Below are positions 1-6,548 of a DNA stretch of 11,563 bases, one piece after another (position 1 is the stretch's first letter; each line of letters starts with the position of its first letter). The translations under genes and the position numbers were made by a program. The notes beneath the pieces are model-generated. The model was not told where the DNA came from and made no database searches. It saw nothing but the letters and a program-made list of their open reading frames with translations. Origin of the DNA: an uncultured Lachnospira sp. (GTDB taxonomy: Bacteria > Bacillota > Clostridia > Lachnospirales > Lachnospiraceae); the NCBI GenBank assembly GCA_934358235.1, contig CAKRKK010000060.1:1-11563 (forward strand). The letters are read 5' to 3'.

Positions 1-111
1 GAATGGAGGTAATGTTTAGTCTCATTTTTTATGTGGATAATAAAACCGAAGTTTTATGTTTGAATATGACATATTAGTGACTGATATGATAACAATACTT
101 GGATAGTAATA

Positions 112-140
112 TTGAAAGAAAAAAGTGATTAAGATATAAT
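112..140 (+). promoter_or_regulatory. Sigma-A-type promoter upstream of the winged-helix remnant
   Basis: TTGAAA (112-117) and a perfect TATAAT (135-140) are separated by 17 bp, which is the ideal spacing for a housekeeping sigma factor. Transcription would begin near 147 and run through the remnant to the terminator at 370-402, giving an RNA of about 250 nt. The sequence match is direct; activity is inference, since AT-rich DNA produces such matches by chance. Confidence 0.5.
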
Positions 141-159
141 ATTATATTAATGGCAGTAA

Positions 160-354
160 TGGGGGAATTTATATTTTGATTACAGACTTTTTGAGAAGTT
201 TGGTTTTGATGAAGTGTTTGGCAGAAGTGTAGTTATGGAACTTCTGGAACTGAAAGGTTCAGGTGCGTCTAAGTTCCTTTCAAATCTGGTTCAGGCAGAT
301 ATTATTGAACCAGTATCCGGTTACGGAAAAGGAAAATATAAGTTTAAAAAGTAA
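160..354 (+). pseudogene. C-terminal winged-helix remnant of a Fic / AAA_4-type protein
   Basis: The frame is open from just after a stop at 157-159 to TAA at 352-354. It encodes about 64 residues, including FGRSVVMELLEL, GASKFLSNLVQADIIEPVSG and a GKGKYKF end. This resembles the winged-helix tail found at the C-terminus of many Fic-family and AlbA/AAA_4-type DNA-binding proteins, as recalled from family knowledge. There is no upstream catalytic domain and no usable start codon in frame before ATG 235. Two ATGs in another frame (150 and 159) would join this frame if the G run at 161-165 were one base shorter, giving about 67 residues. It is either a decayed fragment or a tiny gene broken by a frameshift or sequencing error. 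The sequence does not tell which parent family it came from. Confidence 0.5.
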
Positions 355-369
355 TTAAAGCAAAACTGC

Positions 370-402
370 AAGGGACAGCCGAGAAAATCGACTGTCCTTT
401 TT
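370..402 (+). terminator. Rho-independent terminator after the remnant
   Basis: GGACAGCCGA (373-382) pairs with TCGACTGTCC (388-397) with one C/A mismatch, around a GAAAA loop. The stem can be extended by A-T and G-T pairs into the following run of five T (398-402). It separates the remnant from the hydrogenase leader. Confidence 0.75.
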
Positions 403-561
403 AAAGTTTCTAAGCATATGAATACTAAACTTATAACCGTTTCCACTTGCATAATCTAGCGTGTCAGTATAATATTAGATTAAGTTAATTGTATGGTGTA
501 TTTATGGTGATATCGTGTATTATTTGGATAATAAGGGACTTGGTTGTGAAAGTTTGCATAG

Positions 562-576
562 TAATACGGCGTATTA
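562..576. promoter_or_regulatory. Perfect inverted repeat, possible operator
   Basis: TAATAC (562-567), GGC, GTATTA (571-576) is a perfect 6-bp dyad with a 3-nt centre, the usual shape of a dimeric repressor site. It lies upstream of the possible promoter. The regulator is unknown, and short dyads arise readily in AT-rich DNA. Confidence 0.3.
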
Positions 577-611
577 ATGATTTGCGTGTGAATTCTGATA
601 TTTGCGTTAGT

Positions 612-629
612 TTGTTAAAGAAATAACCT
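612..629 (+). promoter_or_regulatory. Rex-like operator upstream of the hydrogenase genes
   Basis: The left half TTGTTAA (612-618) matches fully the Rex consensus of clostridia (TTGTTAA, four bases, TTAACAA), and the right half ATAACCT (623-629) matches 4 of 7, so 11 of 14 overall. Rex is an NADH/NAD+-sensing repressor known to control fermentation and hydrogenase genes in Firmicutes. Position before a hydrogenase operon supports the reading, but the right half is weak. Confidence 0.35.
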
Positions 630-632
630 TTG

Positions 633-666
633 TTGTCAATTATTAACGGTAATGTTACACTATAAT
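633..666 (+). promoter_or_regulatory. Possible promoter of the hydrogenase operon
   Basis: TTGTCA (633-638) is a good -35. TACACT (655-660) lies 16 bp downstream as a moderate -10, and a perfect TATAAT (661-666) follows directly but at a 22-bp spacing that is too long. The -35 lies inside a second Rex-like dyad (TTGTCAA, 3 nt, TTAACGG; 633-649), so a repressor bound there would block it. No better promoter is evident closer to the gene start at 836. Confidence 0.35.
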
Positions 667-818
667 AGTTTGGTTATATTAATATTTTGTTTAACTTTTA
701 AGGGTATTGTATTGCGTGTGTTTTTAATGCAGTAGGAACAGATGATTTGATTATGAGAATATTATTTCATATTCAGAATATTGGGACGTTACAGACAATA
801 ACATATTAAATTCAGGAA

Positions 819-825
819 AGAGAGG
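819..825 (+). promoter_or_regulatory. Ribosome binding site deciding a GTG start
   Basis: AGAGAGG lies 10 nt before GTG 836. The first in-frame ATG (881) has no comparable site, and the N-terminus translated from the GTG (MSRLTILTKDKA) resembles what I recall for homologues, so the GTG start is preferred. Confidence 0.6.
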
Positions 826-835
826 TCTTTTTTTA

Positions 836-2686
836 GTGAGTAGATTAACTATATTAACTAAGGATAAGGCTCAGGTTACAATGGAGTCGATGTATCAGGA
901 TCTTGAAAGACGAATAGTGGCATCTCCACCAGGATTATGTCCGGTTGATCTTACAAGATCATTTATAAAAATGTGCCTTGCACAGTCTTGTGGTAAGTGT
1001 GTTCCATGTCGTGTTGGTTTAAGACAGCTTGCAAGACTTTTTGATAATGTGCTTGATGGAGAGGCAACAGAGGAAACAGTTGAGAATATAAAGCTTACAG
1101 CAGAAGGTATATATTATTCAGCAGATTGTGCCATAGGTTATGAGGCAGCAAAGCTGGCACTTAAGTCAGTAGATGGCTGTATAGATGATTTTGAGTCACA
1201 TATACATAACGGCTTTTGTTCATGCAACAGTAACCAGCCGGTATCGTGTGTTAAGTCCTGCCCTGCTGGCGTTGACATTCCGGGTTATATAGCACTTGTG
1301 CAGCAGAAGCGCTATGCTGATGCTGTAAGGCTTATAAGAAGAGATAATCCGATGCCTACAACTTGTGCTTATATATGTGAGCATCCATGTGAGAACAGAT
1401 GTAAGAGAACTATCATAGACGCACCTGTTAATATACGTGGACTTAAGAAGATGGCAGTAGATAATGCTGGTATAGTTCCAGTACCAGAGTGTGAGCCAGC
1501 TACAGGAAAGAAGGTTGCCATAATCGGTGGAGGACCAGGTGGTCTTAGTGCTGCCTATTATCTTGCCCTTATGGGACATAAGGTAACTATATTTGAACAA
1601 AGAAAACAACTTGGTGGTATGTTAAGATATGGTATTCCTAACTACAGATTCCCAAGAAAGAAGCTTGATGAAGAGATAGATTCTATTCTTTCAACTGGAA
1701 TAGAGGTCAAGAAGAATATAAGTGTAGGAAAGGATATATCCTTTGATGATATAACTGCTGAGTACGATGCTACATATATATCTATCGGTGCCCATGCAGA
1801 CAAGAAGATGGGAATTGAAGGTGAAGATGCCAGAAGTGGTATTATATCTGCGGTTGAGATGCTTCGTGCAATAGGCGATGGAGATATGCCTGATTATACA
1901 GGAAAGAGAGTTATCGTTATCGGTGGTGGTAATGTTGCAATGGACGTTGCACGTTCATCCATAAGACTTGGAGCAAGTAAGGTAAGTATTGTATACAGAA
2001 GACGTAAGGCTGATATGACAGCACTTGAAGAGGAGGTTGTTGGTGCAGAGGCTGAAGGCTGTGATGTACTTGAGCTTATGTCACCTGTCCGTATCAGACA
2101 GGATGAGGAAGGCAATGCCATAGGGCTTGTTGTTAAGCCTCAGATGATATCAAAGGTTTCGCATGGCAGACCAGCTCCTAAGGCAGCAGTTAAGGATGAA
2201 GTATTACTGGAAAGTGACCTGATAGTTGTTGCTATTGGACAGGGTATAGAAACTAAGAGCTTTGAAGAACACGGAATTAAGGTTCAGAGAGGTGTTATAT
2301 CAGCTCTTAACACAGGTAATATTACACCTCAGGAGGGAGAACTGTCAGAGGGTGTATTTGCTGGCGGCGATTGTGTAACAGGTCCTGCAACTGTTATTAA
2401 AGCTATTGCAGCAGGAAAGGTTGCAGCGGCTAATATAGATGAATATCTTGGCTTTAATCACGAGATTAAGTGTGATGTTACTATTCCATATGCAAGTAAT
2501 GAGGATAAAGTGGCTTGTGGAAGAGTGGAGGTTGCTCTTAGGGAAGCAGCAGAAAGAAAGAAGGATTTCGAACCTATTGAATATGGCTTTTCATGTGAGG
2601 AGGCGTGCCAGGAGGCTGGACGCTGTTTAAGATGTGATCATTTTGGATTCGGAGCTTTTAGAGGAGGCAGAGAAGAACAATGGTAA
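836..2686 (+). CDS. NuoF-type Fe-S domain fused to a GltD-like FAD/NAD(P) oxidoreductase (hydrogenase partner)
   Basis: This 616-residue flavoprotein probably passes electrons between NAD(P)H and the hydrogenase encoded next. Residues about 30-120 match the C-terminal 4Fe-4S domain of NuoF/HydB, with C52, C55, C58 and C98; the NuoF FMN/NADH domain is absent. Residues about 125-215 form the cysteine-rich N-terminal Fe-S domain of GltD (C138, C142, C177, C181, C185, C189). Residues about 225-540 are the tandem dinucleotide-binding core: FAD motif GGGPGG at 231-236, NAD(P) motif GGGN at 363-366 with a YRRR run (387-390) as in NADPH-binding GltD proteins, and the second FAD segment AGGDCVTGPAT from 509. 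The tail has four more cysteines (C587, C591, C597, C600) in a CLRCDH context. Its end overlaps the hydrogenase start by 7 nt, implying translational coupling. The domain calls are firm; electron flow direction and the NADPH/NADH preference are inference. Confidence 0.85.
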   Translation: MSRLTILTKDKAQVTMESMYQDLERRIVASPPGLCPVDLTRSFIKMCLAQSCGKCVPCRVGLRQLARLFDNVLDGEATEETVENIKLTAEGIYYSADCAIGYEAAKLALKSVDGCIDDFESHIHNGFCSCNSNQPVSCVKSCPAGVDIPGYIALVQQKRYADAVRLIRRDNPMPTTCAYICEHPCENRCKRTIIDAPVNIRGLKKMAVDNAGIVPVPECEPATGKKVAIIGGGPGGLSAAYYLALMGHKVTIFEQRKQLGGMLRYGIPNYRFPRKKLDEEIDSILSTGIEVKKNISVGKDISFDDITAEYDATYISIGAHADKKMGIEGEDARSGIISAVEMLRAIGDGDMPDYTGKRVIVIGGGNVAMDVARSSIRLGASKVSIVYRRRKADMTALEEEVVGAEAEGCDVLELMSPVRIRQDEEGNAIGLVVKPQMISKVSHGRPAPKAAVKDEVLLESDLIVVAIGQGIETKSFEEHGIKVQRGVISALNTGNITPQEGELSEGVFAGGDCVTGPATVIKAIAAGKVAAANIDEYLGFNHEIKCDVTIPYASNEDKVACGRVEVALREAAERKKDFEPIEYGFSCEEACQEAGRCLRCDHFGFGAFRGGREEQW

Positions 2687-4377
2687 ATGCAACAATTAAC
2701 GGAATAGATATAACCGTCGAAGACGGAACAACTATCCTTGCGGCTGCACGTAAAGTTGGAGTTGATGTGCCTACTCTGTGCTATCTGAAGGAAGTGAATG
2801 AAATAGGAGCCTGCCGTGTATGCGTAGTTGAAGTGGAAGGCCAGGACAGATGTGTTACAGCATGTAACAATGTAGTACAGGAGGGTATGGTTATAAGAAC
2901 CAATACAAGAAAGGTCCGTACTACAAGAAAGACCAATGTTAAGCTTATACTTTCGCAGCATGACTACGAATGTGCTTCATGTGTAAGAAGTGGAAATTGT
3001 ACATTACAGTCACTTGCTAATGAGCTTAACATATCAGAGATGCCTTATGATTCAATACTTGAAAAGAATAAGTGGGACAAGAATTTTCCACTGCTAAGGG
3101 CTAATGACAAGTGCATTAAGTGCATGAGATGCGTTCAGATATGTGATAATATACAGGGAATGCATGTATGGGATGTTGTTAATACTGGTTCAAGAACTAC
3201 AGTTAATATAGCTAAGAATAAGACAATACAGGAAACTAAATGTACGCTGTGTGGACAATGTGTTGTTAATTGTCCAGTAGGTGCATTAAGGGAAAGAGAT
3301 GATGTTGGATATGTTCTTGATGCAGTAGAGAATGAAGATATTATAACAGTTGTACAGATTGCACCGGCTGTCAGAACAGCTTGGGGTGAAGGCTTTGGAT
3401 TAAGCAAGGAATTCGCAACAGCTAAAAGACTTGTATCAGCCTTAAGAAAGGTTGGCTTTGATTATATATTTGATACAACATTTTCAGCAGATCTTACTAT
3501 TATGGAGGAAGGAAGTGAGCTGCTTCACAGACTTTCTGAGATTAAAGAATCGGGACTTCCTATGTTTACCTCATGCTGTCCGGGATGGGTTAATTTCGTA
3601 AAGAAAGAATATCCTCAGTATCTTGAAAGACTTTCAACAGCGAAGTCACCACAGCAGATGTTTGGCGCAGTTACGAAGTCATATTATGCTGAAAAGCTTG
3701 GTGTGGAGCCTGAAAAGATATTCTGTGTATCAATTATGCCATGTCTTGCAAAGAAAGATGAGATTACATGGGATGGCAGAGGCGATGTAGATGCGGTACT
3801 TACTACCAGAGAAGTAGAAAGAATGCTTAAGTCATTCTTTATTAAGACCGATGAGCTTTTGGAAGAGGAGTTTGATAATCCACTTGGTATGGGAAGTGGT
3901 GCAGGTGTTATATTCGGTGCTACCGGTGGAGTTATGGAGGCTGCATTAAGAAGTGCTTATTATCTTGTTAATAAGACTAATCCTGAACCAGATGCTTTCC
4001 AATGTGTAAGAGGACTTGAAGGCTGGAAAGAGGCAAAGTTCACTATAAATGGCAATATACTTAAGGTTGCTGTTGCAAGCAGTCTTTCTAATGCAAGAAA
4101 GCTTATGGATGCAATAGCAGCGGGTAAAGTGAAGTATGATTTTGTTGAGGTGATGGCGTGCCCTGGAGGCTGTATTAATGGAGGCGGACAGCCTATAAAG
4201 GATGATTATGATAAGGTTGTGGCAAGAACTAATGTACTTTATGGACTTGATAAGGTGAATAACTTAAGATTCTCTCACGAGAATCCTGAGGTCATCCAGT
4301 GCTATAAAGATTACTTTGAAGAACCATTATCAGAAAAAGCACACGAATTACTGCATACTAAACACGTAGTAAAGTAA
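2680..4377 (+). CDS. hydA: [FeFe] hydrogenase, monomeric M3-type catalytic subunit (group A2-like context)
   Basis: This enzyme catalyses reversible proton reduction to H2 in the cytoplasm. All 565 residues line up with Clostridium pasteurianum CpI as I recall it. The N-terminal 2Fe-2S domain has C34, C45, C48 and C62. The His-Cys 4Fe-4S site has H94, C98, C101 and C107. Two 4Fe-4S ferredoxin motifs follow (C145/C148/C151/C155 and C188/C191/C194/C198). The H-cluster domain has L1 TSCCPGW (C299, C300), L2 PCLAKKDE (C355, K358) and L3 MACPGGC (C494, C498). Proton-path residues E277, E280, C299 and S319 are kept, so it should be active. An AGGAGG lies 12 nt before ATG. With the GltD-like gene upstream it resembles the hydrogenase class labelled A2, 'glutamate synthase-linked'. 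The HydE/F/G maturases are not in the window. No frameshift or missing ligand is visible. Confidence 0.95.
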   Translation: MVNATINGIDITVEDGTTILAAARKVGVDVPTLCYLKEVNEIGACRVCVVEVEGQDRCVTACNNVVQEGMVIRTNTRKVRTTRKTNVKLILSQHDYECASCVRSGNCTLQSLANELNISEMPYDSILEKNKWDKNFPLLRANDKCIKCMRCVQICDNIQGMHVWDVVNTGSRTTVNIAKNKTIQETKCTLCGQCVVNCPVGALRERDDVGYVLDAVENEDIITVVQIAPAVRTAWGEGFGLSKEFATAKRLVSALRKVGFDYIFDTTFSADLTIMEEGSELLHRLSEIKESGLPMFTSCCPGWVNFVKKEYPQYLERLSTAKSPQQMFGAVTKSYYAEKLGVEPEKIFCVSIMPCLAKKDEITWDGRGDVDAVLTTREVERMLKSFFIKTDELLEEEFDNPLGMGSGAGVIFGATGGVMEAALRSAYYLVNKTNPEPDAFQCVRGLEGWKEAKFTINGNILKVAVASSLSNARKLMDAIAAGKVKYDFVEVMACPGGCINGGGQPIKDDYDKVVARTNVLYGLDKVNNLRFSHENPEVIQCYKDYFEEPLSEKAHELLHTKHVVK

Positions 4378-4413
4378 GCATATTAAAAGAACTATGTTTA
4401 TGTAGGATTAAAG

Positions 4414-4419
4414 AAAGGA
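4414..4419 (+). promoter_or_regulatory. Ribosome binding site deciding the DUF1015 start
   Basis: AAAGGA abuts the upstream in-frame ATG at 4419 and so cannot serve it. It lies 11 nt before ATG 4431, which is therefore the likelier start. Confidence 0.65.
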
Positions 4420-4430
4420 TGGATGTGGCG

Positions 4431-5663
4431 ATGGCAACTATTAAAGCATTTGAATGTATAAGACCTAATGAGGACGTGGCTGACAGAGTGGCGGCTCTTC
4501 CATATGATGTATACAACAGGGAAGAAGCGTGCAGGGAGGTGGCACGGGAACCACTTTCGTTTCTTGCCATAGACAGGGCTGAAACTCAGTTTGATTCGTC
4601 AGTAGATACATATGCCAATGAGGTATATGATAAAGCAAGACAGCTTTTAGATGAAAGAATAGCTGATGGAACTTTTATTACTGATACTGATAAGGCATAT
4701 TATGTGTATGAGCTTACTATGAATGGCAGAGTACAGACAGGAATAGCTGCCTGCGCCTCCATCGATGATTATCAGAATAATGTTATAAAAAAGCACGAGA
4801 ATACAAGGGCGGATAAGGAACAGGACAGAATCAACCACGTAGACAGATGCAGCGCACAGACAGGACCTATATTTCTTGCATACAGGGCGGATGCCATTAT
4901 AAGAGAGGAAGTAGCAAAGGCTAAGAAGAAAAAGCCTATATACAGCTTTATTTCCCCTGATGGAATAAGACATCAGGTATATAAGATTGCCGAGCCTGAG
5001 TCAGTAAACAACATAGAAAAAGCATTTGCAGGGATAGATGATATATATATAGCTGATGGACATCACAGGGCAGCTTCTGCTGTTAAGGTTGGATTAAAAA
5101 GAAGAGAAGAGCATCCAGACTATACAGGAAAAGAAGAATTTAATTATTTCTTAGCTGTGTTATTCCCTGATGAAGAGCTTATGATAATGCCTTATAACAG
5201 AGTAGTAAAGGACCTTAATGGCTATAATACCGACGAATTCATAAAAAAGATATCAGAAAAGTTTGAAGTAGAAAAGAAGGAAACAGAGGTAATGCCAGAT
5301 AAGAAGGCAGTATTTGGTATGTATCTGGATGGAGAATGGTATAAGCTTACAGCCAAAGAAGAAATATTATCGGATGATCCTGTTGATGGGCTGGATGTTG
5401 CAATACTTCAGAATAATCTGCTTGAGCCAGTACTTGGAATAAAGGATCCAAAGACTGATAAGAGAATAGATTTCGTAGGCGGAATAAGAGGACTTTCCGA
5501 GCTTGAAAGAAGATGTCATAAGGATTGTGTGCTTGCATTTTCAATGTATCCTACATCAATAGCGGAGCTGTTTTTGGTTGCTGATGCTAAAAGACTTATG
5601 CCACCTAAATCAACATGGTTTGAACCAAAGTTAAGAAGCGGTTTATTTATACACAGAATATAA
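4431..5663 (+). CDS. DUF1015 family protein
   Basis: The product is 410 residues from ATG 4431. The in-frame ATG at 4419 would add four residues, but it touches the ribosome binding site; starting at 4431 gives MATIKAF, which fits family N-termini I recall. The family is recognised from an N-terminal RPNED and ALPYDV (23-27 region), KKHENTRADKE at 120-130, DRCSAQTGPIFLAYR at 138-152, and ADGHHRAAS at 208-216, a His-rich motif that is a plausible active or metal site. No signal peptide or membrane segment is seen, so it is probably cytosolic. The biochemical role is not established to my knowledge; from memory the family often sits near serine biosynthesis genes in clostridia, but none are here. 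It starts 53 nt after the hydrogenase stop with no terminator between, and ends 10 nt before the esterase start, so cotranscription is likely. Confidence 0.85.
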   Translation: MATIKAFECIRPNEDVADRVAALPYDVYNREEACREVAREPLSFLAIDRAETQFDSSVDTYANEVYDKARQLLDERIADGTFITDTDKAYYVYELTMNGRVQTGIAACASIDDYQNNVIKKHENTRADKEQDRINHVDRCSAQTGPIFLAYRADAIIREEVAKAKKKKPIYSFISPDGIRHQVYKIAEPESVNNIEKAFAGIDDIYIADGHHRAASAVKVGLKRREEHPDYTGKEEFNYFLAVLFPDEELMIMPYNRVVKDLNGYNTDEFIKKISEKFEVEKKETEVMPDKKAVFGMYLDGEWYKLTAKEEILSDDPVDGLDVAILQNNLLEPVLGIKDPKTDKRIDFVGGIRGLSELERRCHKDCVLAFSMYPTSIAELFLVADAKRLMPPKSTWFEPKLRSGLFIHRI

Positions 5664-5673
5664 GGAGGCACAT

Positions 5674-6525
5674 ATGTTACATAAGGTATACGAAATTGAA
5701 CTTCCATATGAGAAGCTGGGATTAGAAACACCAGATAAAAAAGCGACTATAACAACATATATCAGGGAAATGTATCCGGATGCTCAGGATCCGTTTAACA
5801 GGCCATTAGTTATAATATGTCCTGGTGGAGGATATGATCATCATTCGCCAAGAGAGGGTGAAGCGTTAGCTGTTAAAATGCTTGAGCTAGGATATAATGC
5901 AGTAGTGTTAAGATACAGCCTTGCTCCATATACATATCCAACTCAGGTGTATGAAGCAGCATATACAGTAAAGTGGGTAAGAGATCACGCAAAGGAGTGG
6001 GATGTTAATCCAAAAAGAATTATTCTTGCAGGCTTTTCAGCAGGTGGACATCTTTCAGCCTGTCTTGGAACTATGTGGAATACAGAAATGCTTGAAGCAT
6101 TTGCAAAGAGTGAGCTAGGCTGTGAAAAAGAGTATATAAGACCGGATGGACTGCTGCTTGGTTATCCGGTTATAACAGCGGGTAAGAACGCCCACAGAAG
6201 ATCCTTTGAGAAGCTGTTAGGAAATAATTACGACAAATATATAGATGATATATCACTTGAAAAAAGAGTGTCAGAGGATACACCTGAATGCTTTATATGG
6301 CATACCTTTGATGATCAGGCAGTGCCTCTGGAGAATTCGTTATTATTTGCTGAGGCATTAAGAAAACATGGGGTTAAGTTTGAATACCACGTTTTTCCAG
6401 ATGGATGCCATGGTCTTGGGCTTGGAACTAAAGAAACTGCTACAAAAGGCGGAAATCATTATCAGCCACAGGTGTATGCATGGACAAGTCTTTTTAAGCA
6501 ATGGATGGACAGGTACGATAAGTAA
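5674..6525 (+). CDS. Alpha/beta hydrolase, acetyl-esterase / acetylxylan-esterase-like
   Basis: This 283-residue protein has the full catalytic set of the esterase/lipase alpha/beta hydrolases. The oxyanion region is CPGGGYDHHSPREGE from 49, the nucleophile elbow is GFSAGG with S122, the acid is probably D214 in TFDDQAVP, and the base is H246 in FPDGCHGLG. This pattern is typical of carbohydrate acetyl esterases such as the acetylxylan esterase-like proteins of gut anaerobes, so removal of acetyl groups from sugars is likely but the substrate cannot be read from sequence. There is no signal peptide, so the enzyme acts in the cytoplasm, on imported oligosaccharides or small esters rather than on polymer outside. 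AGGAGG (5663-5668) sits 5 nt before the ATG and abuts the DUF1015 stop. The next gene begins 23 nt after its end. Confidence 0.85.
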   Translation: MLHKVYEIELPYEKLGLETPDKKATITTYIREMYPDAQDPFNRPLVIICPGGGYDHHSPREGEALAVKMLELGYNAVVLRYSLAPYTYPTQVYEAAYTVKWVRDHAKEWDVNPKRIILAGFSAGGHLSACLGTMWNTEMLEAFAKSELGCEKEYIRPDGLLLGYPVITAGKNAHRRSFEKLLGNNYDKYIDDISLEKRVSEDTPECFIWHTFDDQAVPLENSLLFAEALRKHGVKFEYHVFPDGCHGLGLGTKETATKGGNHYQPQVYAWTSLFKQWMDRYDK

Positions 6526-6536
6526 AAACAGGATTG

Positions 6537-6542
6537 AAGGGG
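6537..6542 (+). promoter_or_regulatory. Ribosome binding site deciding the GlgB-like start
   Basis: AAGGGG lies 6 nt before ATG 6549, ideal spacing. It lies inside the longer reading frame that could start at TTG 6534 and abuts ATG 6543, so ATG 6549 is preferred. Confidence 0.7.
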
Positions 6543-6548
6543 ATGCAT

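Larger units (their letters stand above)
403..835 (+). other. Gene-free leader of the hydrogenase operon
   Basis: This 433-bp stretch is very AT-rich and holds no credible gene; open frames are only a dozen or so codons long. It contains an inverted repeat (562-576), a 9-nt direct repeat TTGCGTGTG (582-590 and 712-720) with a shorter TTGCGT copy at 602-607, three Rex-like sequences (612-629, 633-649, 687-704) and a possible promoter (633-666). A further TATAAT at 468-473 lacks a good -35. I recognise no riboswitch or T-box. If transcription starts near 670 the 5' leader would be about 165 nt. Confidence 0.6.

Noticed and set aside
40..57. Perfect hairpin ATAAAAC-CGAA-GTTTTAT
   Set aside because: The stem is nearly all A-T and no T tract follows on the + strand, so it is not a credible terminator; no gene context supports another role.
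12..77. A 21-codon reading frame starting at ATG 12 after a GGAGG-like site
   Set aside because: Too short and hydrophobicity is unremarkable; the window edge hides what precedes it, and no family is recognisable.
446..473. Possible promoter ending in TATAAT at 468-473
   Set aside because: The only -35 candidates (CTTGCA or TTGCAT) match poorly, and it lies more than 350 bp before the first gene.
1220..1609. Long open frame on the minus strand, 129 codons
   Set aside because: It lies wholly inside the GltD-like gene, whose motifs are unambiguous; the minus frame shows no recognisable family.
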